From CAYJXK01 sp964374115 (GTDB lineage Bacteria > Patescibacteriota > Patescibacteriia > Magasanikbacterales > UBA922), in the NCBI GenBank assembly GCA_964374115.1, contig CAYJXK010000022.1, forward strand, positions 1-14,921: a stretch of 14,921 nt of DNA. Direction: 5' to 3'. Shown here piece after piece: positions 6,346 to 13,491 of the stretch. Every line of letters begins with the position of its first letter. Positions within the stretch are counted from its first letter, which is position 1. A program made the translations under genes and the position numbers. The notes beneath the pieces were generated by a model. It ran no database searches. It was not told the origin of the DNA and was given only the letters and a program-made list of their open reading frames with translations.

Positions 6346-9273
6346 TCACTGGCATGCTTCGCAATCCGGATCATCTATTTTGCACATTTGTGGCGCATCG
6401 ATTTCGACACTTCTGTAAAGGACGCTTGCCCCTTCGTTTGACATGGCACCCAACGATCGAACAGGAGTGACAGGATTGGGAACAGAAATTTCCGCCTTAT
6501 GCGGAGCGGCAGAAACGTCTGCGTTTGCGTACGGAGATCCAGACAGACCCTCGGAGCCTGTTGTTTCAGTAAATTGTTTCCGTCGATGCGTCTCACCGTA
6601 TACCTCTGTGCTCACCGTGGATTTTTCTACTTGGGACGCCGCGAGTGTGCGCAAATAGTAGGTTGTCTTCAACCCCATCTCCCACGCATGCATATAGATA
6701 TCTGCCATCTCTTTGCCAGATCGGCCAGCGTAAAAAATATTGAGAGATTGGCTCTGATCAATCCATTTCCCGCGATAGCTCGCCGCGCGAATGAGCCATC
6801 GCGTATCAATTTCAAATACCTCCTTGTACTTGCGTTTGATATCATTCGGAATTTCCGAAATATCCGACACACGGCCATCGTGATATTTTAATTTCCCTAC
6901 CATTTCACCATCCCACAAATCCAGTTTTTTGAGATCTGAAACAAGATATGGATTCACAACAGTGAAGTCCCCTGCCTGATTTGCCTTTACATACATATTT
7001 TTATAAATCGGCTCAATCGTAGGTGTTGTCCCTGCGATATTTGAAATCGTCGCAGTCGGAGCCATTGCCAAGCAGTTCGAATTGCGCATGCCATACGATT
7101 GCACCGCTTTGCGCACCACACTCCAATCCATGGCGCTTGTCCGATCGACATCAATCTTGATGCCCCGCTCTGTCTCAAGAAGATCAAGTGTATCAATCGG
7201 GAAAATGCCTCGATCCCATTTGGATCCGCGATAGCTTTGGTACGGTCCTCGCTCTCGCGCCAATTCTGCTGACCCAAGAATCGCGTAGTACGAAATGACT
7301 TCCATACTCTCGTCCGCAAACCGCACGCACGCTTCTGAATCAAACGGAATATTGAGTTTGTAGAGCGCGTTCTGGAATCCCATGATCCCAAGCCCCACTG
7401 GCCGATGACGCAGATTGGAATTGCGCGCTTCTTTGGTGGGATAATAATTCGCATCAATCACATTATCGAGCATGCGCATCGCTATCGTCACTGTATCGCG
7501 GACAAGCTCCTGATCGAGTGTTCCTTCTGCCGTCACATGACGCTCAAGATTGACTGACCCGAGATTGCACACCGCAGTTTCATCTGCCGAAGTATTCAAA
7601 GTAATTTCGGTGCATAAATTCGAACTGTGCACCACACCCACATGATCCTGGGGAGAGCGGATATTGCACGGATCTTTCCAGGTAAACCATGGGTGGCCTG
7701 TTTCAAAGAGCATAATAAGCATTTTTTTGTAGAATTCTCGTGCTCGCACTTTGCGATACATCGCAAGCATGCCCTGTTCTCCTTTTCGTTCATATTCTTC
7801 GTATTTTTTCTCAAATGCCCGACCATACAGATGATGAAGCTCGGAAGTTTCTTCTGGACTAAACAGAGACCATTCGCCATCATCACGGACGCGTTTCATA
7901 AAAAGATCCGGAATCCAATTGGCTGTATTCATGTCGTGTGTCCTGCGTCGTTCGTCGCCGGTGTTTTTGCGAAGTTCGAGAAAATGTTCGATATCCCAAT
8001 GCCATATCTCGAGATACGCGCAGGTCGCTCCTCGACGTCGTCCGCTTCGATTGATTGCCGAGGTGGTGTCATTGGCAATTTTCAAAAATGGAATTACTCC
8101 CTGGCTCCCGACTCCGGTGGCTTTGATAAGCGCGCCAGTGCCGCGCAAATTGCTCCAATCATTGCCAATACCACCAGACCATTTGGCAAGTTGCGCGTTG
8201 TCACCAATACATTTAAATATATGCGATAAATCATCCTCGACCGTGGTGAGATAGCATGAACTCATTTGTGGATGGGTGGTTCCTGCGTGAAAGAGAGTCG
8301 GGGTTGATGGCACATATCGCAAGGTAGAGATCACCGTATAAAACTTTTTTGCCCACACTGTCTTTTGCTCCTCGAGAATAGAAAGCCCCATCGCGACCCG
8401 CATCCAAAATGATTGAGGAGTTTCCATGACCTCGCTATCGTATGTTTCTCGAAGAAAATATCGATCCACAAGCGTCTGAGCGCTGAGATACGTATGCTGT
8501 TTGTCTCGCTCAAACATGAGAGAGCGAGACAAATCTTCGAGATCAAATGTGAGCATTCGCGGATCCAATTTACCAGATTGTACTCCCTTACGAATATTTG
8601 CGACAAATGTCTCTCGAAGTTGTTGATCTATTTTGTTGAAATCCATGCGATCAAAACCGATCACGATTTTGTAATTTTCAAGGAGAAGCGCCTGAGCAGC
8701 CGCGTATGAATACGCGGGATCATGCTCAATAAACGATCGGAGCACCATGATAATACTTCGGCTGATCTCCTCGGTCGGGATATCTTCATATATTTCGGCG
8801 CGCACCTGACTCACAATCGCGTCAAGATTGATCACGTCTTCATACCCTTTAATCGCGTAAGAAATAGCCTGTTTTATCTTTTCTATGGCAAATAGCTCTT
8901 TGTCGCCTGTCCGCTTGACCACAAAGAGCGCTCCGGTTTCGAGCTTTTTCTCTACCTCATGCTTCTTTTCATCCCGCACCTTGGCATGTTCATACCGATA
9001 AATGATATAGGCCTTTGCGACATCAAAATAATGCTCTTCCATAAGCACACTCTCGACGACGTTTTGCACATCTTCTACTCCCGGAATCACTTCCGTAAAT
9101 CTCGCTTCAAGATCTTCAATCACATGGGCCGTGAGAGCGCGCATGAGCTCTGGCTCTGCTATGTCCCTCACCTCTGCGAATGCTTTACTCATCGCAATCA
9201 AGATCTTGTCGCCGTTAAACTCCGCAACCGGACCAATTCTTTTTTTGATTTGCTTGAGGGAAGAGGGATACAT
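6346..9273 (-). CDS. nrdA: Ribonucleotide reductase class I alpha subunit (NrdA, R1), two ATP cones
   Basis: Catalytic subunit reducing NDPs to dNDPs, 975 residues. The extra length comes from two N-terminal ATP cones: residues about 8-96 (KRIGPVAEFNGDKILIAMSKAF) in part, and about 116-205 (FVVKRTGDKELFAIEKIKQAI) in part. Each is a potential dATP/ATP activity switch. Catalytic residues seen: redox pair C340 (MSSCYL) and C569 (AVCNLGSVNL); active-site N552, C554 and E556 in NLCTEI; radical-path tyrosines Y872-Y873 in TTYYLRTL; and a C-terminal C971-E-A-C974 shuttle for thioredoxin or glutaredoxin. The linker 895-960 is Ser/Pro/Ala-rich. The ATG at 9273 has a pyrimidine-rich leader and no Shine-Dalgarno. 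The operon partner is nrdB, 28 bp downstream. Regulation is probably by NrdR through two boxes at 9355-9402. No nrdR gene lies in the window. Confidence 0.96.
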   Translation of the reverse strand: MYPSSLKQIKKRIGPVAEFNGDKILIAMSKAFAEVRDIAEPELMRALTAHVIEDLEARFTEVIPGVEDVQNVVESVLMEEHYFDVAKAYIIYRYEHAKVRDEKKHEVEKKLETGALFVVKRTGDKELFAIEKIKQAISYAIKGYEDVINLDAIVSQVRAEIYEDIPTEEISRSIIMVLRSFIEHDPAYSYAAAQALLLENYKIVIGFDRMDFNKIDQQLRETFVANIRKGVQSGKLDPRMLTFDLEDLSRSLMFERDKQHTYLSAQTLVDRYFLRETYDSEVMETPQSFWMRVAMGLSILEEQKTVWAKKFYTVISTLRYVPSTPTLFHAGTTHPQMSSCYLTTVEDDLSHIFKCIGDNAQLAKWSGGIGNDWSNLRGTGALIKATGVGSQGVIPFLKIANDTTSAINRSGRRRGATCAYLEIWHWDIEHFLELRKNTGDERRRTHDMNTANWIPDLFMKRVRDDGEWSLFSPEETSELHHLYGRAFEKKYEEYERKGEQGMLAMYRKVRAREFYKKMLIMLFETGHPWFTWKDPCNIRSPQDHVGVVHSSNLCTEITLNTSADETAVCNLGSVNLERHVTAEGTLDQELVRDTVTIAMRMLDNVIDANYYPTKEARNSNLRHRPVGLGIMGFQNALYKLNIPFDSEACVRFADESMEVISYYAILGSAELARERGPYQSYRGSKWDRGIFPIDTLDLLETERGIKIDVDRTSAMDWSVVRKAVQSYGMRNSNCLAMAPTATISNIAGTTPTIEPIYKNMYVKANQAGDFTVVNPYLVSDLKKLDLWDGEMVGKLKYHDGRVSDISEIPNDIKRKYKEVFEIDTRWLIRAASYRGKWIDQSQSLNIFYAGRSGKEMADIYMHAWEMGLKTTYYLRTLAASQVEKSTVSTEVYGETHRRKQFTETTGSEGLSGSPYANADVSAAPHKAEISVPNPVTPVRSLGAMSNEGASVLYRSVEIDAPQMCKIDDPDCEACQ

Positions 9274-9354
9274 AGAGAGAGAAAAGAAAAAACCATTCCC
9301 CGATGGGGAGAAGAGAAAGACTCCTACAAATGAGGTGAGCGCGCGAGCGAAGAA

Positions 9355-9370
9355 TCACTACATATATGGC
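9355..9370 (-). promoter_or_regulatory. NrdR box, nrdA-proximal
   Basis: On the minus strand GCCATATATGTAGTGA resembles the NrdR consensus acaCwAtATaTwGtgt. Its centre is 32 bp from the second box, about three helical turns, the usual spacing for NrdR box pairs. The repressor binds in its dATP-loaded form in characterised bacteria; here binding is inferred. Confidence 0.75.
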
Positions 9371-9386
9371 TTGAACATCTCTTCAA

Positions 9387-9402
9387 ACACAATATGTAGT
9401 GG
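9387..9402 (-). promoter_or_regulatory. NrdR box, promoter-proximal
   Basis: ACACAATATGTAGTGG (plus strand) fits the 16-bp NrdR consensus better than the first box. It lies just downstream of the predicted nrdA transcription start, so repression would act by blocking escape or elongation if that promoter is the one in use. Confidence 0.8.
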
Positions 9403-9421
9403 TTTCCGATTTAAGAATCAT

Positions 9422-9451
9422 AGTATACCACATTTCCTTTTTTACTTCCAA
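9422..9451 (-). promoter_or_regulatory. Predicted nrdAB promoter
   Basis: Minus strand: TTGGAA (9451-9446), 18-bp spacer, TATACT (9427-9422) with a TGG extension immediately upstream (extended -10). The start would be near 9415, giving a leader of about 140 nt that includes both NrdR boxes. A second, weaker candidate lies between and within the boxes (TTGTGT ... CATATA), so the true start is uncertain. Confidence 0.45.
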
Positions 9452-9523
9452 ATCCGCAGTCAAAAAATTATTTTTACCTCAATAGAGCGAATCTGTTTGT
9501 TGTTTTTGGAAAAATGAGTAAAG

Positions 9524-9532
9524 TTATCCACA
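9524..9532 (+). promoter_or_regulatory. DnaA box
   Basis: TTATCCACA, a perfect match to the high-affinity DnaA box consensus, next to an AT-rich tract. DnaA regulates nrdAB in E. coli through boxes upstream of the promoter. A similar role is plausible here, about 100 bp upstream of the predicted nrdA start. A single box does not make an origin. Confidence 0.5.
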
Positions 9533-9558
9533 AGCGAAAAGAAATGATCAATAACCAT

Positions 9559-9618
9559 ATGACATACGCGTTTGCCTCTCAAAGAGGTAAACGCCGATGG
9601 CAAACACGTACGTCCTAA
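9559..9618 (+). other. Candidate 19-codon leader ORF upstream of ruvB
   Basis: ATG at 9559, stop TAA at 9616-9618. The peptide would be MTYAFASQRGKRRWQTRTS, with four Arg. The sequence ACCATATGACAT around its start is identical to that around the ruvB start at 9726 (second copy 9721-9732). No Shine-Dalgarno is visible. Both alternative hairpins at 9565-9610 lie inside it. It may be a leader peptide or a chance frame. Confidence 0.25.
9565..9610 (+). other. Mutually exclusive hairpins upstream of ruvB
   Basis: GCGTTTGCCTCT (9568-9579) pairs with AGAGGTAAACGC (9583-9594): 12 bp with one G-T wobble and a 3-nt loop. The same left arm, TACGCGTTTGCC (9565-9576), can instead pair with GGCAAACACGTA (9599-9610), 11 of 12 bp. 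The two folds exclude each other. There is no T-tract, so neither is a standard terminator. Confidence 0.5.
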
Positions 9619-9684
9619 ACCAATGATCAATGTTCATCCCGCCAATACCCCTATCTCCTCGATCATCATCTCTTCCCGAAGGCA

Positions 9685-9713
9685 TTGCTAATCCCTTTGC
9701 TGAATACTATACT
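9685..9713 (+). promoter_or_regulatory. ruvB promoter (near-leaderless)
   Basis: TTGCTA (9685-9690), 17-bp spacer, TATACT (9708-9713). A start about 7 nt downstream would be near 9720, leaving a leader of only about 5 nt before the ATG at 9726. This supports 9726 rather than 9630 as the ruvB start. Confidence 0.6.
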
Positions 9714-9725
9714 ACTCTGTACCAT

Positions 9726-10772
9726 ATGACATTCGAAACACACGATACACCTCCACCAGATCGAATGATTGACCCGGCTCCTCTTGAAGACGAAAAAGAG
9801 GAACCCGATGCGGTAGAATTCACCCTTCGTCCCAAAAACCTTCGCTCATTTATTGGCCAAGAGGAAATCAAAGAGCCACTCGCCATATCGATCGAAGCCG
9901 CGGCGCATCGGAGCGAGCCGCTGGAGCATGTCCTTCTCTATGGCAATCCAGGACTTGGCAAAACCACCCTTGCCTTTATTATCGCAACGGAAATGAAGGG
10001 AAACATTCGAGTCACTGCTGGGCCGGCGCTCGAGCGAGTGGGCGATCTGGCTGCCATTCTCTCCAATCTTCAAGAAGGCGACGTGTTGTTTATTGACGAA
10101 ATCCACCGCATGAGTAAAGTGATCGAAGAGGTGCTCTACACGGCTATGGAAGATTTCGCGCTTGATATTATTGTGGGCAAAGGCCCTACTGCCCGAACAC
10201 TCCGCATGCCTCTCCCAAAGTTTACCCTTATTGGGGCGACAACAAAGCTCAATCTTCTATCAAGTCCGCTTCGCGACCGATTCGGGCATGTGTTTCATCT
10301 CAATTTTTATGATGTCGATGATATTCAAAAAATTATCATCCGCAATGCCGAGCTCCTTGATGTACCTCTCGACTCTGGTACAGAAAAAGTGATCGCAATC
10401 CGTGCGCGCCACACCCCACGCGTCGCCAATCGCCTCTTAAGACGCGTCCGAGATTTTGCGCAAGTAAAAGGAACCGGTATTGTGACAGAAACCCTTGCAG
10501 AAGAAGCTCTCGACATGCTCGATATTGATATGTACGGACTCGACAAAGTCGATCGGAAAATCCTTACCGCGATTTTAATCAGCTTCAATGGCGGACCTGT
10601 CGGCCTCAATACCCTGGCTGCCGCAGTGGCAGAAGAGATGGAAACGCTTGAAACAATTTACGAGCCCTATCTGCTCCAGATTGGTATGATTGAGAGAACC
10701 CCGCGAGGAAGAATGGCGACCCGACTAGCGTATGAACATCTGGGTGATACAAAAGGAAAAACGCTATGGTAA
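9726..10772 (+). CDS. ruvB: Holliday junction branch migration helicase RuvB
   Basis: Hexameric AAA+ motor that drives branch migration at Holliday junctions with RuvA. Length is 348 residues (family 330-355). Seen: FTLRPKNLRSFIGQEEIKE (32-50), the N-terminal AAA+ start; Walker A GNPGLGKTT (73-81; Asn replaces the usual second Pro); Walker B LFIDEIHR (121-128); sensor 1 IGATTK (169-174); arginine finger region SPLRDRFG (180-187); sensor 2 TPRVANRLLRRVRDFA (230-245); and a C-terminal winged helix ending in GMIERTPRGRMATRLAYEHLG (part, 320-340). The frame extends upstream to 9630, but that segment is unlike RuvB and contains the promoter at 9685-9713. No Shine-Dalgarno. The ruvB stop overlaps the next start (ATGGTAA), so translation is likely coupled. 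Confidence 0.95.
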   Translation: MTFETHDTPPPDRMIDPAPLEDEKEEPDAVEFTLRPKNLRSFIGQEEIKEPLAISIEAAAHRSEPLEHVLLYGNPGLGKTTLAFIIATEMKGNIRVTAGPALERVGDLAAILSNLQEGDVLFIDEIHRMSKVIEEVLYTAMEDFALDIIVGKGPTARTLRMPLPKFTLIGATTKLNLLSSPLRDRFGHVFHLNFYDVDDIQKIIIRNAELLDVPLDSGTEKVIAIRARHTPRVANRLLRRVRDFAQVKGTGIVTETLAEEALDMLDIDMYGLDKVDRKILTAILISFNGGPVGLNTLAAAVAEEMETLETIYEPYLLQIGMIERTPRGRMATRLAYEHLGDTKGKTLW

Positions 10773-11038
10773 TCATTCCCCTCTCCATTTTCTTCATCAT
10801 CTATATCCTCTTTCTCGGTGTCTTTGTCGTGTTCTCTCTGATCCATCTCTATCACATTATTGCAAGCGCATCACTCACTGCTGTGAGTTTTTTTATCACG
10901 TTCATTCTCGTCTCTTTTACCGTGATCACACTCTTTCTCACGTTTCGATCTCTTGTGGGGACCAATTGGAAAACACCGGTCACTATTTTCAACAGCGCAT
11001 GGTTTTCTGGCGTCTCTTCTCCCCCGTCGACATTTTGA
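10766..11038 (+). CDS. Small two-TM membrane protein, unknown function
   Basis: A 90-residue protein I do not recognise. Two hydrophobic helices are visible at about 2-25 and 34-60, separated by a short loop (LIHLYHIIASAS), with a polar tail of about 30 residues (RSLVGTNWKTPVTIF). The ATG overlaps the ruvB stop by 7 bp and is preceded by AAGGA 8 nt upstream, one of two clear Shine-Dalgarno sites in the window. This context and the absence of alternatives in other frames support it as a real gene. The next gene encodes a membrane PH-domain protein, so a membrane partner role is possible but unproven. Confidence 0.65.
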   Translation: MVIIPLSIFFIIYILFLGVFVVFSLIHLYHIIASASLTAVSFFITFILVSFTVITLFLTFRSLVGTNWKTPVTIFNSAWFSGVSSPPSTF

Positions 11039-11075
11039 TATTGATTGAAGAAGAGTCAAAAGTTACCTATCAAAG

Positions 11076-11654
11076 ATGAACTATCAACATATGCATCTCG
11101 CCACGTTCATCAAACAAAAATCATACGAGCATGTGATATATGTGCTTCGCCACCACTGGATCACATTTGTCCCGACGATTTTCATGTTTCTCGTCCTTTT
11201 GTCGGTTCCTTTTCTCCTGCGGCTCCTTTTTCATTCGTTATTTCCAACTCTTTTCAATGGCCCAATTCTGCACCCCCTTACGATTCTCGCCGTAAGTATC
11301 TATTATCTTTCCATCTATCTTTTTTTCTTTGCTCAATTTATTGAATTTTATCTCGATCTCACCATCGTGAGCAATGATCGTGTTATTGATGTGGAACAAC
11401 GTGGACTCTTTTCAAGAACTATTTCCGAACTTGATTTATTCCGTATCCAAGATGTCACCTCTGACATTCATGGGGTGTTTCCTACACTTCTCAATTATGG
11501 AGACGTCACAATCAAAACTGCCTCCACAAACGTGAATCTCATCGCGCACGCTATCCCACACCCCAACAAAATACGAGAGGATCTCATTCAGCTCTCGCAT
11601 GAAGATCGAAAATATCATCCGCCACAGCTAAAAGAGGCGGAGAAAGATGAATAA
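11076..11654 (+). CDS. Bacterial PH-domain membrane protein (YdbS/DUF304-like)
   Basis: 192 residues with two membrane helices (about 27-55 and 66-92), then a cytosolic bacterial pleckstrin-homology (bPH2) domain. The domain is recognisable by LTIVSNDRVIDVEQRGLFSR (part, 94-113), the ELDLFRIQDVTS core (117-128) and GDVTIKTAS (142-150). In Bacillus, YdbS/YdbT-type proteins of this family influence envelope properties, but no biochemical activity is established. The C-terminus is charged (PPQLKEAEKDE). It follows the small membrane protein after 37 bp and precedes yidD by 6 bp, so it is part of the ruvB operon. No Shine-Dalgarno is visible at the ATG. Confidence 0.8.
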   Translation: MNYQHMHLATFIKQKSYEHVIYVLRHHWITFVPTIFMFLVLLSVPFLLRLLFHSLFPTLFNGPILHPLTILAVSIYYLSIYLFFFAQFIEFYLDLTIVSNDRVIDVEQRGLFSRTISELDLFRIQDVTSDIHGVFPTLLNYGDVTIKTASTNVNLIAHAIPHPNKIREDLIQLSHEDRKYHPPQLKEAEKDE

Positions 11655-11660
11655 AAAAAT

Positions 11661-11897
11661 ATGCGCACCATTCTCCTCTCCACGATTCGTCTCTATCAAA
11701 AACTGCTCTCCCCAGATCATAGTTTCTGGGCGCGGTTTGTATTTCCATCTGGGTACTGTAAATTTTCTCCAACCTGCAGTGAATACAGCTATCAGGTGAT
11801 CAACAAAAAAGGCGCCCTGAAAGGCAGCCCGAAAGCCGTGTGGAGAATTCTTCGATGCAATCCGTGGACGAGAGGTGGTGTTGATGCGCCACAGTGA
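11661..11897 (+). CDS. yidD: Membrane protein insertion efficiency factor YidD
   Basis: 78 residues (family 70-90). The full YidD signature is present: IRLYQKLLSP (9-18), CKFSPTCSEYS with C33 and C39 (33-43), GALKG (51-55), and WRILRCNPWTRGGVD (61-75). YidD is a membrane-associated helper of YidC/Sec insertion, and is usually encoded between rnpA and yidC. Neither is here: the neighbours are a PH-domain protein on one side and convergent trigger factor on the other, 22 bp away. It is the last gene of the ruvB operon. I see no good terminator in the short gap. Confidence 0.93.
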   Translation: MRTILLSTIRLYQKLLSPDHSFWARFVFPSGYCKFSPTCSEYSYQVINKKGALKGSPKAVWRILRCNPWTRGGVDAPQ

Positions 11898-11919
11898 TCA
11901 ACAGTGTATTTCAACAATC

Positions 11920-13209
11920 TTAGGTACGAATTTTATCTTTGAGCCACTGCACCACCTTCTTATTTTGCAGGACCAGCGCAATACTTGCTCGCACATCATC
12001 GCGATTGAGGCGACTGCGATACTCTTCATTATTATTCTCATACATCTTTCGTAACATCTCGATCTCTTTTTCGAGTTCCTCTTTCGTCGCGACTATCCCT
12101 TCTGTTTTCGCGATCAGACGAGTGAGAAGAGCGGCCTTCACCCGCTTTTCCGCCTGGAGAGTAAAGCCAATACGCATTTCTTCCTCGGTTTTTTTGAGAT
12201 CCTGAAGATAGGCCTCAACCGCAATGCCATGCTTTTCGAGATCGCGAAGCAACTCTTGATATATCCGCTCGCGCTCTGTATCAACGAGGACATCCGGGAG
12301 CTCTCCAAATGTTGATCCTGCGACCAACCGATCGAGTATCTCGATTTCAAATTGTTGTTCGACCTTTTGGCGCGCTTCTTCTTCTAAATTTTTTCGAAGA
12401 ATATGTTTGAGCGCTTCCATATTGTCCTGCCCGAGCCGTTTGGCAAATGCATCATCAACCGGAGGCAGTATACGCTCATACACCTCTTTTACTTTGACTT
12501 CAAAATCCACCATTTTCCCTGCCAGATGTTTTTGATAATGCTCTTTGGGAAATGCAAGAGAAAATTTCTTTTCATCGCCTTTTTGCACGCCCAAGATGTG
12601 TTCATTGAATCCGGGTATAAATTGTTTTTCACTTAAATACACCTGAAAATCCTTTGCTTGCCCCCCTTCGACCGGCACACGATCAAGAAACAAAGAAAAA
12701 TCTACGATGACTTTGTCCGCACCGGTGGCTTTCCCGGATGTTATCACCTCTGTAGCCTGCAATGTTCGAAGTGTTTCCATGGCAGAAAGAATATCGGACT
12801 CTTCGACTGGCGTATGTTTTTGTTCGATTTTAATCTTATCAAGATCAATAATCTTCACATCCGGAAGCGATGCCACAGTTGCCCCATACACGATGTCATT
12901 CCCTGGAGCGATCTTTTGGATAGAAATGGAAGGAGAGCCGATGGTTTCCACATTCGCTTCTCGAATGGCTTGAAGAAAAGAAGACTCGACAATATCGGCC
13001 AATGCCTCTTGCAAAATCGCCATATCCCCCACTTCTTTGCGCATCATCTCGTATGGCACATGGCCTTTGCGAAATCCCTTGACCATCGCGCGTTCAGAAA
13101 GTGCCCGGGCTGCGGGTTCTAAAAATTTTTCATACGCGTCAACTGGAACTGTGATCATCAATTCTGATTGGGATTTGGGAAGTTTTTTTATGGAGCAAGT
13201 GATAGACAT
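11920..13209 (-). CDS. tig: Trigger factor, ribosome-associated chaperone
   Basis: 429 residues (family about 420-450). The N-terminal ribosome-binding domain (1-115) includes the signature loop VKGFRKGHVP (43-52), with FRK (46-48) contacting the ribosome exit site. A central FKBP-type prolyl isomerase domain (about 155-245) shows DKVIVDFSLFLDRVP (165-179), FIPGFNEHILGVQKGDEKKF (197-216) and HLAGKMVDFEVKVKEV (228-243). A helical C-terminal chaperone domain (250-429) follows. It holds nascent chains at the tunnel exit. The ATG at 13209 has a pyrimidine-rich leader (CCTTCCTCTTTTGT) without a Shine-Dalgarno. A palindrome 20 bp upstream overlaps a weak candidate -10 (TACACT, 13241-13236). It is transcribed convergently with yidD and divergently from the M23 peptidase gene. 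Confidence 0.95.
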   Translation of the reverse strand: MSITCSIKKLPKSQSELMITVPVDAYEKFLEPAARALSERAMVKGFRKGHVPYEMMRKEVGDMAILQEALADIVESSFLQAIREANVETIGSPSISIQKIAPGNDIVYGATVASLPDVKIIDLDKIKIEQKHTPVEESDILSAMETLRTLQATEVITSGKATGADKVIVDFSLFLDRVPVEGGQAKDFQVYLSEKQFIPGFNEHILGVQKGDEKKFSLAFPKEHYQKHLAGKMVDFEVKVKEVYERILPPVDDAFAKRLGQDNMEALKHILRKNLEEEARQKVEQQFEIEILDRLVAGSTFGELPDVLVDTERERIYQELLRDLEKHGIAVEAYLQDLKKTEEEMRIGFTLQAEKRVKAALLTRLIAKTEGIVATKEELEKEIEMLRKMYENNNEEYRSRLNRDDVRASIALVLQNKKVVQWLKDKIRT

Positions 13210-13228
13210 ACAAAAGAGGAAGGACTGA

Positions 13229-13238
13229 ACTCATGAGT
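13229..13238. repeat. CTCATGAG palindrome, copy 2 (ACTCATGAGT)
   Basis: 10-bp perfect palindrome, 20 bp upstream of the tig ATG. It overlaps a possible -10 and start site of tig, the position of a repressor operator. It is preceded by GAGGAAGGACTGA, similar to the GAGGAAAAAACCTA before copy 3. Confidence 0.45.
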
Positions 13239-13297
13239 GTAAAGATTCTCCCAGACTAACAAAAAAATGGAAGAAAGGCAAGAGCACCCAGGCAGGC

Positions 13298-13384
13298 ATG
13301 GGAACTCACTATCGTACAATTGAGTACGGCCGCAACATCCTTTCATCGTTTAGACACGTGGATTTTGAAGGCAAAAAAAAGTGA
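13298..13384 (+). other. Candidate 28-codon ORF, low support
   Basis: ATG at 13298, TGA at 13382-13384. The peptide begins MGTHYRTIEYGRNILSS and ends in GKKK. The frame is open for about 23 codons further upstream without a standard start. No Shine-Dalgarno and no homology I recognise. Listed because it fills most of an otherwise empty divergent gap; it may be chance. Confidence 0.15.
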
Positions 13385-13410
13385 TGGGATGGCGCGAGAG
13401 GAAAAAACCT

Positions 13411-13422
13411 AACTCATGAGTT
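13411..13422. repeat. CTCATGAG palindrome, copy 3 (AACTCATGAGTT)
   Basis: 12-bp perfect palindrome abutting the -35 of the M23 gene promoter. Together with copy 2 it brackets the tig-M23 divergent region, 183 bp apart. Confidence 0.45.
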
Positions 13423-13424
13423 CA

Positions 13425-13453
13425 TTGAAAAAAGTCGCACTTCGGTGTATGCT
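13425..13453 (+). promoter_or_regulatory. Promoter of the M23 peptidase gene
   Basis: TTGAAA (13425-13430), 17-bp spacer, TATGCT (13448-13453). Predicted start near 13460, leaving a leader of about 32 nt before the ATG at 13492. The -35 begins 3 bp after the AACTCATGAGTT palindrome. Confidence 0.6.
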
Positions 13454-13491
13454 GGGCGATACCGTGCCCGCACAGGCATTATCTCTCAAGT

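Larger units (their letters stand above)
9274..9725. promoter_or_regulatory. nrdA-ruvB divergent intergenic region
   Basis: This 452-bp gap has no established gene. It contains, left to right: the nrdA leader; two NrdR boxes; an extended -10 for nrdA; an AT-rich stretch (about 9430-9490); a DnaA box; a 19-codon ORF overlapping alternative hairpins; and the ruvB promoter. Two direct repeats are also present: AATGATCAAT at 9543 and 9622, and ACCATATGACAT at 9554 and 9721, the latter being the ruvB start site. Confidence 0.6.
13210..13491. promoter_or_regulatory. tig-M23 peptidase divergent intergenic region
   Basis: 282 bp holding two CTCATGAG palindromes, the M23 gene promoter, a weak tig promoter candidate (TTGTTA, 15 bp, TACACT on the minus strand) and a 28-codon ORF (13298-13384). 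The segment about 13340-13420 shows a loose resemblance to leader-repeat copy C (TTTTGAAGG, A-run, GTGATGGGATGG, GAGG, CTCATGAG in the same order), possibly a decayed fourth copy. Confidence 0.5.

Noticed and set aside
7627..8229. 200-codon plus-strand open frame
   Set aside because: It lies wholly antisense to the conserved catalytic core of nrdA; composition and sequence match no family.
9430..9620. Possible replication origin (AT-rich tract plus DnaA box)
   Set aside because: Only one DnaA box, no box cluster or DnaA-trio array seen, and dnaA is not adjacent.
9630..9725. N-terminal extension of RuvB from the ATG at 9630
   Set aside because: It is unlike RuvB N-termini and spans the strong TTGCTA-17-TATACT promoter.
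11878..11903. TGTTGAT/ATCAACA inverted repeat between yidD and tig
   Set aside because: Seven bp with a long loop and no T-tract, mostly inside yidD; not a credible terminator.
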